The notes below the pieces were generated by a model. It saw only the letters and a list, made by a program, of their open reading frames with translations. It made no database searches and was not told the DNA's origin. DNA of 64,000 nucleotides, taken from an uncultured Trichococcus sp. GTDB lineage: Bacteria; Bacillota; Bacilli; Lactobacillales; Aerococcaceae. The DNA lies in the NCBI RefSeq assembly GCF_963663645.1, contig NZ_OY760503.1:1679501-1743500 (forward strand), in the 5' to 3' direction. Of the stretch, positions 17,849 to 27,156 are shown in pieces (within the stretch, counting starts at the first letter, position 1; each line of letters begins with the position of its first letter). Made by a program: the position numbers and the translations under genes.

Positions 17849-18550
17849 ATGAATTTTTATTATGATGAAGAAGCGATCCGCTATCTGAAGGCCAAAGATC
17901 CGATTCTGGCGGATATCATCGACCGGATCGGGCCCATCGAAAGGCCGATTGATGCGGATCTGTTTTCGGCGCTCGTCAACAATATCGTCGGCCAGCAAAT
18001 TTCGATGAAGGCCCAAGAGACTGTCTGGAAAAGAATGCTCGCCGCTTTCGGCGCGATCACCCCGGAGAATCTTTTCCGAGCAAGCGTCGAAGAAATCCAG
18101 CAGTGCGGCTTGTCGACCCGCAAAGCGACCTACATCCGTGAGGCAGCCGAAAAAGTCCTTTCCGGCGAATGCGATCTCGAGGCGCTGAAGGACATGAGCG
18201 ACGAAGCGGTCATCGCCGAGCTGTCGCAACTGCGCGGCATCGGCAAATGGACAGCCGAAATGCTGCTGATCTTTTCGATGGGCCGCCAGGATGTTTTGAG
18301 CTGGGACGACCTCGCCATCCATCGCGGCTTGCGGATGGTGTACCATCACCGCAAAATCACGAAGCCATTGTTCCAGAAATACAAGCGGCGTTACGCGCCA
18401 TACGGTTCGATTGCGAGCCTGTATCTTTGGGAAGTGTCCGTCGGCATTCTGCCGGATCTGAAGGACTATGCGCCGCTGACGGAAGCCGAAAAAAAGAAAC
18501 GCCTGAAGCAGCGCCAAGAGCTGAGACGGGCGGAAAAGCCAATCCTATAA
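17849..18550 (+). CDS. DNA-3-methyladenine glycosylase (HhH-GPD, AlkA-like)
   Basis: Base-excision repair enzyme of 233 residues. The helix-hairpin-helix LRGIGKWTAEML (about 128-139) is followed by the catalytic aspartate in SWDDLAIHRG (about 151-160). The N-terminal NNIVGQQIS block is typical of AlkA and 3-methyladenine glycosylase II. It lacks the extra N-terminal domain of E. coli AlkA, as do many Firmicutes homologues. The ATG at 17849 is spaced 8 bp from AAGGA. The earlier ATG at 17840 overlaps that ribosome site. It is unlinked to ogt, although both repair alkylation damage. Confidence 0.88.
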   Translation: MNFYYDEEAIRYLKAKDPILADIIDRIGPIERPIDADLFSALVNNIVGQQISMKAQETVWKRMLAAFGAITPENLFRASVEEIQQCGLSTRKATYIREAAEKVLSGECDLEALKDMSDEAVIAELSQLRGIGKWTAEMLLIFSMGRQDVLSWDDLAIHRGLRMVYHHRKITKPLFQKYKRRYAPYGSIASLYLWEVSVGILPDLKDYAPLTEAEKKKRLKQRQELRRAEKPIL

Positions 18551-18562
18551 TGAATAATGCCA

Positions 18563-18591
18563 GCATCCCATATGCACCGGGATGCTTTTTT
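18563..18591 (+). terminator. Terminator of the DNA glycosylase gene
   Basis: GCATCCC and GGGATGC with a 9-nt loop are followed by six T residues, 12 bp after the stop. Confidence 0.88.
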
Positions 18592-18761
18592 CACTTCTGT
18601 TGCAACGGGGAGGCTTTTAACGGGCGCCAGCCTCAGTCGTGCCCGAGAAAATCGTTCATTTTGCACCCTGAAAAGAGGGTATCAATAAGCAATCCGCCTC
18701 CGATTAGTGTAGAATGGGGATAGAATGTTTCAAAGACAACAAAGAGTGAGGGGATAAAGCC

Positions 18762-19757
18762 ATGATCAGATTAGGCATCATCGGAACGAGCAGCATCGCG
18801 CATGAATTCGCCAGCGCAGCAAAAGCATCCGGACAATTCGAAATAAAGGCGGTATACAGCCGCACCCAGTTCAACGCCCAAAGTTTCGGGGAGGGCTACG
18901 GCGCCGACCTGTTCGTCACGGAGTTGGACAAATTCACAGCCTTGGAGGAAGTGGATGCCATCTACATCGCATCGCCGAACAGCCTCCATTTCGAACAGGC
19001 CATGTCGGCCATCGCGAACGGCAAGCATCTCATCGTCGAGAAGCCGATCTTCTCGAACAGCAAAGAGTGGGAGGCCGCCTTCTCCGCTGCGAAAGCCAAT
19101 AATGTCTTCCTGTTTGAAGCCGCCCGCCACTTGCATGAACCGAACTTCGCGCTAGTCAAGAACGAAATCGCCAAATTGGGCGAAATCGACGGGGCCAGCT
19201 TCACCTATGCCAAATACTCCTCCCGCTATGACCAGGTCTTGGCCGGCGAGGAACCGAACATCTTCTCGCTGCAATTTTCAGGCGGGGCGCTCGCCGATTT
19301 GGGCGTGTACTTGCTGTACGCCGCCATCGCTTGGTTCGGCGTGCCCGATGAGGTCGATTATGCCGCCAAGAAAATCCAGACGGGCGTGGATGGAGCCGGC
19401 ACGATGCTGCTGAAATATCCGTATTTCTCCGTAACCCTGCACACGTCGAAAATCTACAACTCCTTCGCCGACTCGGAAATCTACAGCGGCAAAAAGACAC
19501 TGGTTTTGGATGGCGTCAATCTGATCCAATCGGTCGAACTGGTGGATAGCGAGAGCGAGGAACGTTATCAATTGGCCGAAAAAGCATCCGGACATTTCAT
19601 GGATGATGAGGTCCGTGCATTCGCGCGCGTCTTGAATGATCCGGAAAATCCTGATACTATAGAAGACTATGAACGTTGGACGCAAATCAGCCGAGACGTC
19701 AACCGGACAATGGAGGCTTTGCGCAAAAAGGCGGGCATCGTTTACCCAGCGGATTAA
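18762..19757 (+). CDS. Gfo/Idh/MocA-family oxidoreductase
   Basis: NAD(P)-dependent sugar or polyol dehydrogenase-like protein of 331 residues. The N-terminal Rossmann fold starts with LGIIGTSSIAHEF. The family block VEKP (IVEKPIF) supplies the catalytic lysine in the EKP motif near residue 92. The C-terminal half is the alpha/beta substrate domain. AGGGGATAAAGCC precedes the ATG. The gene stands 87 bp before an RNA helicase gene in the same direction. The substrate cannot be predicted from context. Confidence 0.87.
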   Translation: MIRLGIIGTSSIAHEFASAAKASGQFEIKAVYSRTQFNAQSFGEGYGADLFVTELDKFTALEEVDAIYIASPNSLHFEQAMSAIANGKHLIVEKPIFSNSKEWEAAFSAAKANNVFLFEAARHLHEPNFALVKNEIAKLGEIDGASFTYAKYSSRYDQVLAGEEPNIFSLQFSGGALADLGVYLLYAAIAWFGVPDEVDYAAKKIQTGVDGAGTMLLKYPYFSVTLHTSKIYNSFADSEIYSGKKTLVLDGVNLIQSVELVDSESEERYQLAEKASGHFMDDEVRAFARVLNDPENPDTIEDYERWTQISRDVNRTMEALRKKAGIVYPAD

Positions 19758-19844
19758 GGTGAAGCGTAACAAGAAGGATGCTTCCGCATGAGGGCGAGCA
19801 CCGCAGCACAAGAACGGGCTGCATTACAAGAAATGAGGAAATGA

Positions 19845-21170
19845 ATGATGATGATGGAAGAAATGGCAATGCCATTCGAAAAATACTGGCACGAGATGAG
19901 TTTTCAGCTGCCGACACCGATCCAGGAGAATGTCTTCAGGCCGTTGCTGGAAGGCAAGGATGTCGTTGGACTATCGCCGACCGGCACCGGCAAAACGTTG
20001 GCTTATGCCATCCCGTTGCTGCAGAAAACGGAGGCCAATAAGGAACTGCAATTGTTGGTGCTCGTGCCTTCGCAGGAATTGGCGCACCAAGTCGGGCACG
20101 TTCTGGCTGAATGGGGCTCCCTGAAGGACTTGAGCGCGCAAGTGATCATCGGCGGCGCGAACGTGGGCCGTCAGATCGACAAGCTGAAGGAGAAACCGGA
20201 AATCGTGATCGGAACACCGGGACGATTGCTGGAATTGGCCAACCAGAAAAAACTGAAGCTGCACAACATCAAGACGGTCATCCTGGATGAGGCGGACTAC
20301 CTGATGCAGGAAGAGCATCTGAATGCTCTGCGCGAATTGATCAAAAAAATGCCGGGTTCCCGCCAGATGGGTTTCTTTTCGGCTACGCACAGCGAAAACC
20401 TGAAGGATATCCAGAAATGGTTCAATACCGAGCCGCTTTGGTTCGACACGACCGCGGAAGGCCAGTTCATGGACCAGACGATTCATGGCTTCATCGAGGC
20501 GCCTACGCGGAAACGTGCAGAAATGCTGCGCCGCTTGGGCAATCTTGAAGGGATGCAGGCGCTTGTTTTCGTGAACTCCACGCAGGAACTTGATTATTTG
20601 GCGCAGAAACTGCAGTTCGAGGGCATCAACGTCCGCATGCTGCACAGCGACTACGGCAAAGCTCAGCGCAAGAGCGCCATGGACGAGTTCCGCAAGGGCA
20701 ATGCGACCTTCCTGCTGACGACGGATGTTTCCGCCCGCGGAATCGACATCCAGGACCTGCCTTACGTCATCCATTACGATCTGCCGCTTTCGAAGGAAAC
20801 CTACCTGCACCGCTCCGGACGTACGGGCCGGATGGGCAAAAAAGGCATCGTGCTTTCCTTGGTGAATGACCGCAACAGCCGCGATATCAAACGCTTCGCG
20901 CCGCATCCGGATGAAGTGAAAGAATTCTTCATCTACGGTGGCGAGCTCATCGACGAACTGCCGAGCCGCGAATCACGCGACGCCATCCGCGATGCGCAGA
21001 AACCGGCCGCAGCCAAAGCAGCCAAAATCCAGAAAAAAGCTGCCTTGAAAGAGGAAGAGGCTACGACGGAAGCAGTTGCCAAAAAAACGAAAAAGAAAAA
21101 AATCCGCACCAAAACGCTGAAAAACAAAGGCGCGCGCCGCAAGCCAACAGAGAAAAAACTATCTGAATAA
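19845..21170 (+). CDS. DEAD-box RNA helicase
   Basis: ATP-dependent RNA remodelling protein of 441 residues. Motifs in order: Q-motif PTPIQ (about 23-27), Walker A SPTGTGKT (44-51, with Thr-Gly-Thr where many have Thr-Gly-Ser), TPGRLL, DEAD (148-151), FSATHS, TTDVSARGIDI and HRSGRTGRMG. A Lys-rich tail (about 385-441) replaces defined accessory domains and probably binds RNA non-specifically. This fits the CshB/YfmL class of small helicases involved in ribosome assembly or cold growth. Four ATG codons in a row mark the start after GAGG. Confidence 0.92.
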   Translation: MMMMEEMAMPFEKYWHEMSFQLPTPIQENVFRPLLEGKDVVGLSPTGTGKTLAYAIPLLQKTEANKELQLLVLVPSQELAHQVGHVLAEWGSLKDLSAQVIIGGANVGRQIDKLKEKPEIVIGTPGRLLELANQKKLKLHNIKTVILDEADYLMQEEHLNALRELIKKMPGSRQMGFFSATHSENLKDIQKWFNTEPLWFDTTAEGQFMDQTIHGFIEAPTRKRAEMLRRLGNLEGMQALVFVNSTQELDYLAQKLQFEGINVRMLHSDYGKAQRKSAMDEFRKGNATFLLTTDVSARGIDIQDLPYVIHYDLPLSKETYLHRSGRTGRMGKKGIVLSLVNDRNSRDIKRFAPHPDEVKEFFIYGGELIDELPSRESRDAIRDAQKPAAAKAAKIQKKAALKEEEATTEAVAKKTKKKKIRTKTLKNKGARRKPTEKKLSE

Positions 21171-21181
21171 CTGAAAAACTT

Positions 21182-21252
21182 TCCGCATTCTGCCGGAAGG
21201 GCAGCCTGAAACCGCGCTTGCGGCAGCTGTCCGCGGCGGCATGCGGATTTTT
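21182..21252 (+). terminator. Possible terminator after the helicase gene
   Basis: CCGCATTCTGCCG and CGGCGGCATGCGG form an interrupted stem around a structured loop, followed by ATTTTTG. Confidence 0.5.
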
Positions 21253-21275
21253 GCGTTCGTCGAGATGCGGCCCGC

Positions 21276-21475
21276 AACTCCGGCCAAGCAGGCGGTCGCC
21301 GTAGGACAGCGCGGCAAAATTGCGCCCAGCTCCGTCGAGGCTACCGCCGCCGGAGGAGATCGGTTACAGTAGTGCTCTCCTCCGATGGCGCATGCCCTGG
21401 CCGGAGCAGGCACTCAAAATGCGGGCCGGAACCCCGGCGAGCCGCCGACCATCTGGGGTTCCGGCGGCCGAACAG
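21276..21475. repeat. Hairpin array C2 (family C, 4 units)
   Basis: CTCCGG-type left arms start at 21278, 21330, 21380 and 21432 (52, 50 and 52 bp apart), each followed by a CCGGAG-type right arm. The units are more diverged than in C3. The array lies after the helicase terminator and before the LacI gene. Confidence 0.75.
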
Positions 21476-21604
21476 TCAGATTTCATTCCCCGGTCCGTTG
21501 CGGCAAACCACTCGCAGCTGTATAATCAAAGTCAGAGAACCAATATGTATACGGATACGGAACAAAGTCCGTTGTGCAGCACAAGAAAGGGGTGGACGCT
21601 ATCC

Positions 21605-22585
21605 ATGGTCACCATCAATGATATCGCCAAAATGGCCGGTGTGGCGAAGAGCACTGTTTCCCGCTATCTGAACGGCGGAGCGGTCAGCGAAAAAACGAAG
21701 GCGAAGCTGGATGCGATCGTCGCCGAGCATGATTATAAACCGAACAAATTTGCCCAAAGCCTGAAAGCGAAACGCACGCATATGATCGGGACGATCATTC
21801 CGCGTCTGAATTCCTTTGCGACCAACGAAGCGTTGCGGGGCTTGGAGAACAGTCTGCGCCTTTCCAAGAACCAACTGTTGATCACGAATGCGGATCAGAG
21901 CCGCGAGCGCGAAATCGAAGCCATCTCCACCTTGGCGAAGCAGCGCGTCGACGGCATCGTATTCTTCGCGGCTCAAATCACGCCGGCTCATGTGAAGGCG
22001 TTCGAAGAGGCGGATGTTCCGGTCGTCATCGTCGGGCAATCGCATCCCGATTTCCATTGCATCATCCATGACGACGAGAAGGCGGGCCATTCGGTCGGGG
22101 CCTACGCGGTTGCGAACGGGCACAGGAACATCCTTGTCTTCGGGGTCGACGAATCCGATAAGGCGGTCGGGGTGACCCGGCGCAACGGCATCGAGCAGGC
22201 TTTCGAAGGCCACGGCATCGACTACACCTTCGTCAAAACCAGCTTTGCCATGAAGGACGCCTACGAAAAAGCGCTGGAAATCCTGCCCCAGTCAAAAGCG
22301 ACCTTCGTGATCGGCGCGACCGACAACATCGCGATCGGGATCATGCGCGCGGCCCACGAACTGCAGCTGGAAATACCGGATCAGTTTTCCTTGGCGGGTT
22401 TCGGTGGCTATGAAATCACCGAAGCGGTCTATCCGCGCATCACGACGGTCCATTATCCGTTCATGGAATCCGGCGAAATGGCGGCCAAAATCCTGATGGA
22501 ATTGATCTTGGAAAAAGAGGTCGATCGGATCCAAACGTTGGACAACCAGCTGTTGATCAGGGAATCGACCCAAAGAAAAGCATAG
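21605..22585 (+). CDS. LacI-family regulator, possibly ScrR-like
   Basis: Sugar-responsive repressor of 326 residues. The N-terminal HTH (TINDIAKMAGVAKSTVSRYLNGG) and hinge (NKFAQSLKAKRTHMIG) are followed by a periplasmic-binding-protein-like sensor domain. The ATG at 21605 follows AAAGGGGTGG; the long in-frame extension upstream crosses a repeat array and is not coding. Its HTH resembles ScrR-type sucrose repressors of Firmicutes. No sugar genes adjoin it, but two LacI-type operators lie at the sucrose PTS promoter near 31.2 kb. Linking the two is inference. Confidence 0.87.
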   Translation: MVTINDIAKMAGVAKSTVSRYLNGGAVSEKTKAKLDAIVAEHDYKPNKFAQSLKAKRTHMIGTIIPRLNSFATNEALRGLENSLRLSKNQLLITNADQSREREIEAISTLAKQRVDGIVFFAAQITPAHVKAFEEADVPVVIVGQSHPDFHCIIHDDEKAGHSVGAYAVANGHRNILVFGVDESDKAVGVTRRNGIEQAFEGHGIDYTFVKTSFAMKDAYEKALEILPQSKATFVIGATDNIAIGIMRAAHELQLEIPDQFSLAGFGGYEITEAVYPRITTVHYPFMESGEMAAKILMELILEKEVDRIQTLDNQLLIRESTQRKA

Positions 22586-22619
22586 CCCCTTCTATTTTGG
22601 AAATGAATGAATGCTCAAA

Positions 22620-22762
22620 AATAACCCGCAAAAAGCGGTTAGGCGGGGAAAAACAGTTCAAATTACGGTCAGAAAACCCACCAAAACAACCTTGGCGGGG
22701 AAAAACGTCCGCGGACAACACGCGATTCCCCGTCAAAACCATTTTGGCGGGGAATCGCGCTC
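22620..22762. repeat. Hairpin array A2 (family A, 3 units)
   Basis: GGCGGGG starts at 22642, 22694 and 22746, exactly 52 bp apart. The third unit has an especially long stem: CGCGATTCCCCG pairs with CGGGGAATCGCG. It lies after the LacI gene and before a decayed gene. Confidence 0.85.
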
Positions 22763-22833
22763 ACGCTCACGATCACAATCATAAATGCGAACCCCAGACC
22801 AGACAATCATACCAGCAAACCAAAAAGAAGGTT

Positions 22834-23116
22834 CTGACTCATTTCGAGAACCAGGATGAATGGGACTTTGAATCCGAAGAGATGCAATCCCCGATCAATA
22901 TCGAAACGAGTGCTGTCGAAGCGATGGTCGCAGACGGTTCGCTGAAACTGGACTAAGCGGAAGAAATCATCGATCTGGTTGATAACGGACGCCTGGCGGT
23001 CATCGCGGTCTTCTTCAAGGAAGGAACAGATTGCGGCCTTCAACGAATATTATCAAGGCAACAACCGGGAAGTCCAACCATTGGGCGAGTGTTCCGTTTT
23101 GAAATACGCAGAGTAA
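22834..23116 (+). pseudogene. Decayed alpha-carbonic anhydrase
   Basis: Fragments in more than one frame read like an alpha-class carbonic anhydrase in the right order: WDFESEEMQSPINIET, then GRLAVIAVFFKEG, then NEYYQGNNREVQPLG and a TAA stop at 23114. An in-frame stop at 22954 separates the first two parts. The region that should hold the three zinc-binding histidines is missing between them. A frameshift and further loss separate the second and third parts. No signal peptide or proper start remains; a frame opening upstream runs through hairpin array A2. A terminator follows, so the gene was once normal. Confidence 0.82.
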
Positions 23117-23175
23117 CACACAGCGGTCGAATGCCGGTCTGTCCGACAAGGCCAGTTTTCTGCCATAAGATGCAT

Positions 23176-23220
23176 AATCCCGCCGGACCCAGTTCTCATG
23201 GATCAGGCGGGATTGTTTTG
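23176..23220 (+). terminator. Terminator after the carbonic anhydrase remnant
   Basis: AATCCCGCC and GGCGGGATT flank a 21-nt loop and are followed by GTTTTG. Confidence 0.78.
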
Positions 23221-23333
23221 CGTTCGGCGATTTCAAGAGAATGCGTACTGCAGGCACAGATGGATTATTTTTGGACAATTGCTGCCTCGAATTTGGTATA
23301 CTGATAGCAAAAAGTGTGAGCAGGGGGAAAGTA

Positions 23334-24245
23334 ATGGGGGAGATAGCAGCAAAAGCCGGATCGTTGATTATGATCATCGTGATCGGCTATGTCATCAAAC
23401 AGATCGGTTGGGTAAGTGCGGAGGATTTTCCAAAATTTTCCAAAATCGTGCTGCGGATCACGTTGCCTTGCGCACTGATCACCAGCTTCAACACGTTCGA
23501 CATCACCTACAATCTCTTGTTTCTGACCGTGCTGGGCGTGGCCGCAAATTTGGTCCAGCAAGTGACAGGCTATCTGGTCAACAAGAGGAAGGGCGGCATA
23601 GAGCAGGCGTTCGCCATCGTCAACATCGGCAGCTACAATGTCGGGGCCTTCGCGATGCCTTACATCGCGGGATTGCTGGGTCCGCAATCGATCATTTTTG
23701 CTTCCCTTTTCGACGTCGGAAATTCCTTCGGCGCGGCCGGAATCGGCTACGGGTGGTCGCGCTCGGTAGCGGATGATACCCAAAAAACCACATTCGGGAG
23801 CTTCCTTAAGCTGATGTTCCGTTCACCTTTATTCGATACCTATTTGGCCTTGTTAGTGATGCGCCTCTTAGGGCTGCAGCTGCCGGATGCGGTCATCACC
23901 TTCACTTCCACGGTAGGCGGTGCGAACACGTTCTTGGCGATGCTGATGATCGGCATAGGCCTGGAACTGGGATTGGATGCGCATCGATTCAAGCTGGCTT
24001 TCAAATATCTGGCCATCCGCTACGGCTTTGCGCTGATTTTTTCGATCTTGATTGTGCTTTTCTTGCCGGTGTCGATGGTTGTGAAGACGATTTTGTGCAT
24101 GCTTTTCTTTTCGCCGATTGCGTCGATGGCAACAGGCTTCACCGATGAGGCCGGTGGGGACGTCGAAACATCGGCCTTCATGAATTCCGTCTCGATCCTG
24201 ATCGGGATTTTCGCGATGCCGCTCGTTTTGGCGGTTATGGGATAA
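23334..24245 (+). CDS. AEC-family transporter (auxin efflux carrier type)
   Basis: Secondary transporter of 303 residues with about eight to ten hydrophobic helices. AEC features include the N-terminal GYVIKQIGWVSAEDFPKFSKIVLRITLPC block and the central NIGSYNVGAFAMPY helix break. Bacterial members export or import dicarboxylates such as malate or malonate. The ATG at 23334 follows CAGGGGGAAA; a longer frame upstream lacks a ribosome site. It is monocistronic with a strong terminator. A second AEC gene lies at 53121. Substrate is unknown. Confidence 0.85.
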   Translation: MGEIAAKAGSLIMIIVIGYVIKQIGWVSAEDFPKFSKIVLRITLPCALITSFNTFDITYNLLFLTVLGVAANLVQQVTGYLVNKRKGGIEQAFAIVNIGSYNVGAFAMPYIAGLLGPQSIIFASLFDVGNSFGAAGIGYGWSRSVADDTQKTTFGSFLKLMFRSPLFDTYLALLVMRLLGLQLPDAVITFTSTVGGANTFLAMLMIGIGLELGLDAHRFKLAFKYLAIRYGFALIFSILIVLFLPVSMVVKTILCMLFFSPIASMATGFTDEAGGDVETSAFMNSVSILIGIFAMPLVLAVMG

Positions 24246-24262
24246 AATGCTAAAACAAGCTG

Positions 24263-24288
24263 AACCACCCGCGCGCGGGTGGTTTTTT
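24263..24288 (+). terminator. Terminator of AEC transporter gene
   Basis: ACCACCCGC/GCGGGTGGT self-complementary stem with minimal loop and a run of six T residues. Confidence 0.9.
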
Positions 24289-24307
24289 GGCGAGCGGCAG
24301 TTAGTTG

Positions 24308-24447
24308 TTTCCTCCCGTGAACGCAGGCTCTGCCGGAGTTCGCCCGCATTATGAGTCCTGTCCTCCGGCGAAGCCGTGCTCGCCGGAGGAGAGTCCAGAA
24401 GTTACCGGTTTCCTCCGGCGGGAGGATTGCTCGCCGGAGGAGAGCAT
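24308..24447. repeat. Hairpin array C3 (family C, 3 units)
   Basis: Left arms start at 24312, 24363 and 24413 (51 and 50 bp). Units 2 and 3 have CTCCGGCGA-type arms with TCGCCGGAG partners. The array follows the AEC terminator directly. Confidence 0.82.
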
Positions 24448-24616
24448 ATCCGCAGGCGATTCCCCCGATCAGCCGCACAGTGCCCACCCCAGCGATCTCC
24501 GCAGTGCATATAGCATTAACCTATAATAGTTAATATCATTTAAGTGTTACCGTATAACCCGATTCCATGGCATACTGGAACACCCCTCCAAAAAATGTGA
24601 GGAACCAGCAAATATT

Positions 24617-24654
24617 GGGATAGCGTTGCTGCGCCACGCGGGCAGCGTTATCCC
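24617..24654. other. Hairpin in leader of the MFS pseudogene
   Basis: GGGATAGCGTTGC pairs, with G-U pairs, to GCAGCGTTATCCC. It has no following T-run, so it is not a normal terminator. It may be an old leader structure of the decayed gene. Confidence 0.35.
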
Positions 24655-24693
24655 TGGAAAATAAACAAGGAAATCGGAAAAGGGGGAACAAGA

Positions 24694-25321
24694 ATGAAGA
24701 AAGAAACAAATCGTTGGGTGGTCCTGATCAGCTCGATGGGGATCTTGTTGTGCACCGGTATCGTCTATACCTTCAGCGTTTTTGCGGGTCCGTTGGCTGA
24801 GTTGCGGGGATGGCGGTTCCGGACATCATGATGGCGTTCGCGATCAATTCCGCAGTGGGGCCGATCCCGATGATCTTCGGCGGCTATTTTACGGACCGCG
24901 GCTGGGCGAAATGGATCGCCCGCATCGGTGTCGTGCTTTTCGGCATCAGTTTCGCTTTCACCGGACAAGCGACGAGCATCTTCCAGCTTTACCTGATCTA
25001 CGGTATTTTCGGCGGGTTTGCGCAGAACTTTGCTTATTCGGCCTGCCTCAGCAACACGATCCGCTTTTTCCCGGGCTGGTCATGGATAATTTCGGTCCGG
25101 CAAACCAGGGCGTAAACTACGGCATCGTCTTCATCGGCTTTTCGAGCGCAGCTTTCGTCGCGCCGAAAGTGACCGCGTCATTGGCGGCAGCCAACAACGG
25201 CGACTTCACGAAAGCCTTCTATGTTGCGATCGCTGTTGTCCTGCTCGGACTGGGCTTGAGCCTCATCTATGCGAAAAGAAAAACAGCAGCCCACAAGCTG
25301 CGTGCTGAAATTGCTCAGTAG
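24694..25321 (+). pseudogene. Decayed MFS transporter (OxlT/oxalate-formate antiporter-like)
   Basis: A start codon at 24694 with AAAGGGGG upstream opens a typical first helix (VVLISSMGILLCTGIVYTFSVF). The frame breaks near 24818: losing one G turns the expected GWAVPDIMMAF into a short dead end. The next frame continues with AINSAVGPIPMIFGGYFTDRGW to NTIRFFPG, then jumps directly to MDNFGPANQGVNYGIVF near 25080. About 200 residues of the usual 400 are gone. The C-terminus ends at TAG 25321 with a good terminator. At least one frameshift and one large internal deletion make it non-functional. Confidence 0.88.
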
Positions 25322-25335
25322 ACATTTCATTCAAT

Positions 25336-25385
25336 AGAGCCCGCGTTTTGGAGACTTGCGCTCCTCAACGCGGGCTATTTTTTTG
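25336..25385 (+). terminator. Terminator of the MFS pseudogene
   Basis: AGCCCGCGTT and AACGCGGGCT close a 19-nt loop and are followed by ATTTTTTT. Confidence 0.88.
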
Positions 25386-25582
25386 GATGGGGATGGCTGC
25401 AGCAAAAAAAATTACCCGTCAGGCGTCTCATCAACAAGCCCGTATAGTTAGCGATCTGAGCAGAGGAGGCTTATAATCAAGATATAAATGAACCTGTCCC
25501 CGCGATTATCTGCAGAAAGCAACCAAACCATAATGGACTTCACCGTCAGCCCCAATGTGCTTATTCAGGAGGAGGGAATGTC

Positions 25583-26938
25583 ATGAAAATCAGAACGATG
25601 CTGTGGGCCTTCTTTGCCTTGATTTTGTTGATGGGCTGTGCCGACACAACGCAATCGGGTCAGGATGCAGCAAAAAGCAGCCAAGAGAGCACCATCGAAA
25701 CAGCCAGCAAACCGGAAACCGAATCAGAGGATGCGACTGCGGAAGCGGATGCCGTGCTGACATTTGCGGATGCAGACATGGAACTTTATGTGCGCAAATT
25801 GATCGGAAAAGAAGACGGCGACCTGACTGTGGGCGATGCCGATTCGGTCGATGCCCTTTATTTGGGCAATAAAGCTATCAGCAGCCTCAGCGGAATCGAA
25901 CATTTCCAGAATCTGCGGATACTCCATCTGAATGATACGCAGATCAACGAAATCAGCGCGTTGACCGGATTGACGCAACTGGAGTATCTGGACATCAGCC
26001 GCACCAAGGTCGAGGATACAACGGCTTTGCAGCATTTGAAGAAACTCAAAACCCTTTACCTCAACAACAACCATTTGGAGGACATCAAAGGATTGGCCGG
26101 TCTGAAGCAGCTTGAGGTGCTCCATTTGAACGATACTGCTGTCAGCGACATTGGACCGTTGACCGATTTGACCAGCCTGCAATCGTTGAAGCTGCGCAAT
26201 ACCGAAGTTGAAAATATCGGCGCCTTGGCTGGCTTGCATCAGTTGCGGTTTCTGAGCCTAGGCAACACCCCGGTCAACGATATTACCGCTCTGTCAGGCT
26301 TGACGCAACTGACTATCCTGGAACTGGACAACACCGCCATCCGTGACATTGAAGCTGCAGAAGCTTTGACGCAACTGCTGACGCTGGACTTGAGCGGGAC
26401 TGCGGTATCCGACATCAGCGCCTTGGCGGGTCCGGAAAACCTGTTGACGCTGGATCTGAGCGGCGCAGAAATAAGCGACATTTCAGCATTGGCAGGGCAT
26501 ACGCAGCTGACGCGTTTGGATCTGAACGACACAAAAGTCGGGGATATCAGCAGTCTGACTGAATTGACCGGTCTGACGCACCTCGAAATCAGCGGAGCGC
26601 AAGTGGCTGACATCGCTGCTTTGGCAAAGCTGACGGAATTGGTCTACCTCGATCTGGCCTTGAATCGGATCGCTAGCATCGACAGTTTGGCCAATCTGAT
26701 CAAAATCAGACACCTGAATCTGGCAGGCAACCAGATTCGCGATGCTGCCCCGTTGGCGAATTTGGCGGAGCTGTGGTACCTCGATGTGAGAAATAACCCA
26801 ATCAACGATACCGCACCGTTAGCGGGCTTAACCAATTTGGGGAAACTGCATATCAGCAAAGCCGGCCTCAACGCTGAGGAACAATCCATGCTGCAGAGCG
26901 CTCTGTCCGGCTGCGACATCAGTTGGTATGAAGAATGA
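25583..26938 (+). CDS. Leucine-rich-repeat lipoprotein (internalin-like)
   Basis: Surface lipoprotein of 451 residues. The signal ends in LLMGC (Cys19), followed by a Ser/Glu-rich linker to about residue 55. From about residue 80 to 440 it is built of roughly 16 leucine-rich repeats of 22 residues (LxxLxxLDLSxTxISDISAL), the internalin/SDS22 type. There is no LPXTG anchor or capping Ig domain, so it is held by lipid only. CAGGAGGAGGG precedes the ATG. It stands before an LCP and a beta-helix gene, but terminators separate it from them. A role in protein or surface binding is likely; a ligand cannot be inferred. Confidence 0.88.
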   Translation: MKIRTMLWAFFALILLMGCADTTQSGQDAAKSSQESTIETASKPETESEDATAEADAVLTFADADMELYVRKLIGKEDGDLTVGDADSVDALYLGNKAISSLSGIEHFQNLRILHLNDTQINEISALTGLTQLEYLDISRTKVEDTTALQHLKKLKTLYLNNNHLEDIKGLAGLKQLEVLHLNDTAVSDIGPLTDLTSLQSLKLRNTEVENIGALAGLHQLRFLSLGNTPVNDITALSGLTQLTILELDNTAIRDIEAAEALTQLLTLDLSGTAVSDISALAGPENLLTLDLSGAEISDISALAGHTQLTRLDLNDTKVGDISSLTELTGLTHLEISGAQVADIAALAKLTELVYLDLALNRIASIDSLANLIKIRHLNLAGNQIRDAAPLANLAELWYLDVRNNPINDTAPLAGLTNLGKLHISKAGLNAEEQSMLQSALSGCDISWYEE

Positions 26939-26972
26939 GCCTCCCGGAACAGGACAGCAATGAAAACTGAAG

Positions 26973-27015
26973 GAACTTCCGACAATTCAGGTGAGTTGCC
27001 GGAGGTTCTTTCTTG
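26973..27015 (+). terminator. Terminator of the LRR lipoprotein gene
   Basis: GAACTTCCGACAA and TTGCCGGAGGTTC form an interrupted stem followed by TTTCTT. Confidence 0.75.
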
Positions 27016-27156
27016 CTGCAGTGTTATTTCCGGGTAAATCCTGGTCGGGTTCCGAAGGGATGCGAAGCGGCTTTACTAACTGGACTGATTCATCTAAAAT
27101 ATAGTAAACACCAACAATTATTTTATAGTTGGCTTTCAAGGAAGAGGAGAAAAATA

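Noticed and set aside
21320-21604. N-terminal extension of the LacI regulator
   Set aside because: The upstream frame crosses hairpin array C2, and the HTH begins at the ATG at 21605 with a proper ribosome site.
22597-22956. Intact 119-codon gene
   Set aside because: Its first half is translation of hairpin array A2; only the end matches the carbonic anhydrase remnant.
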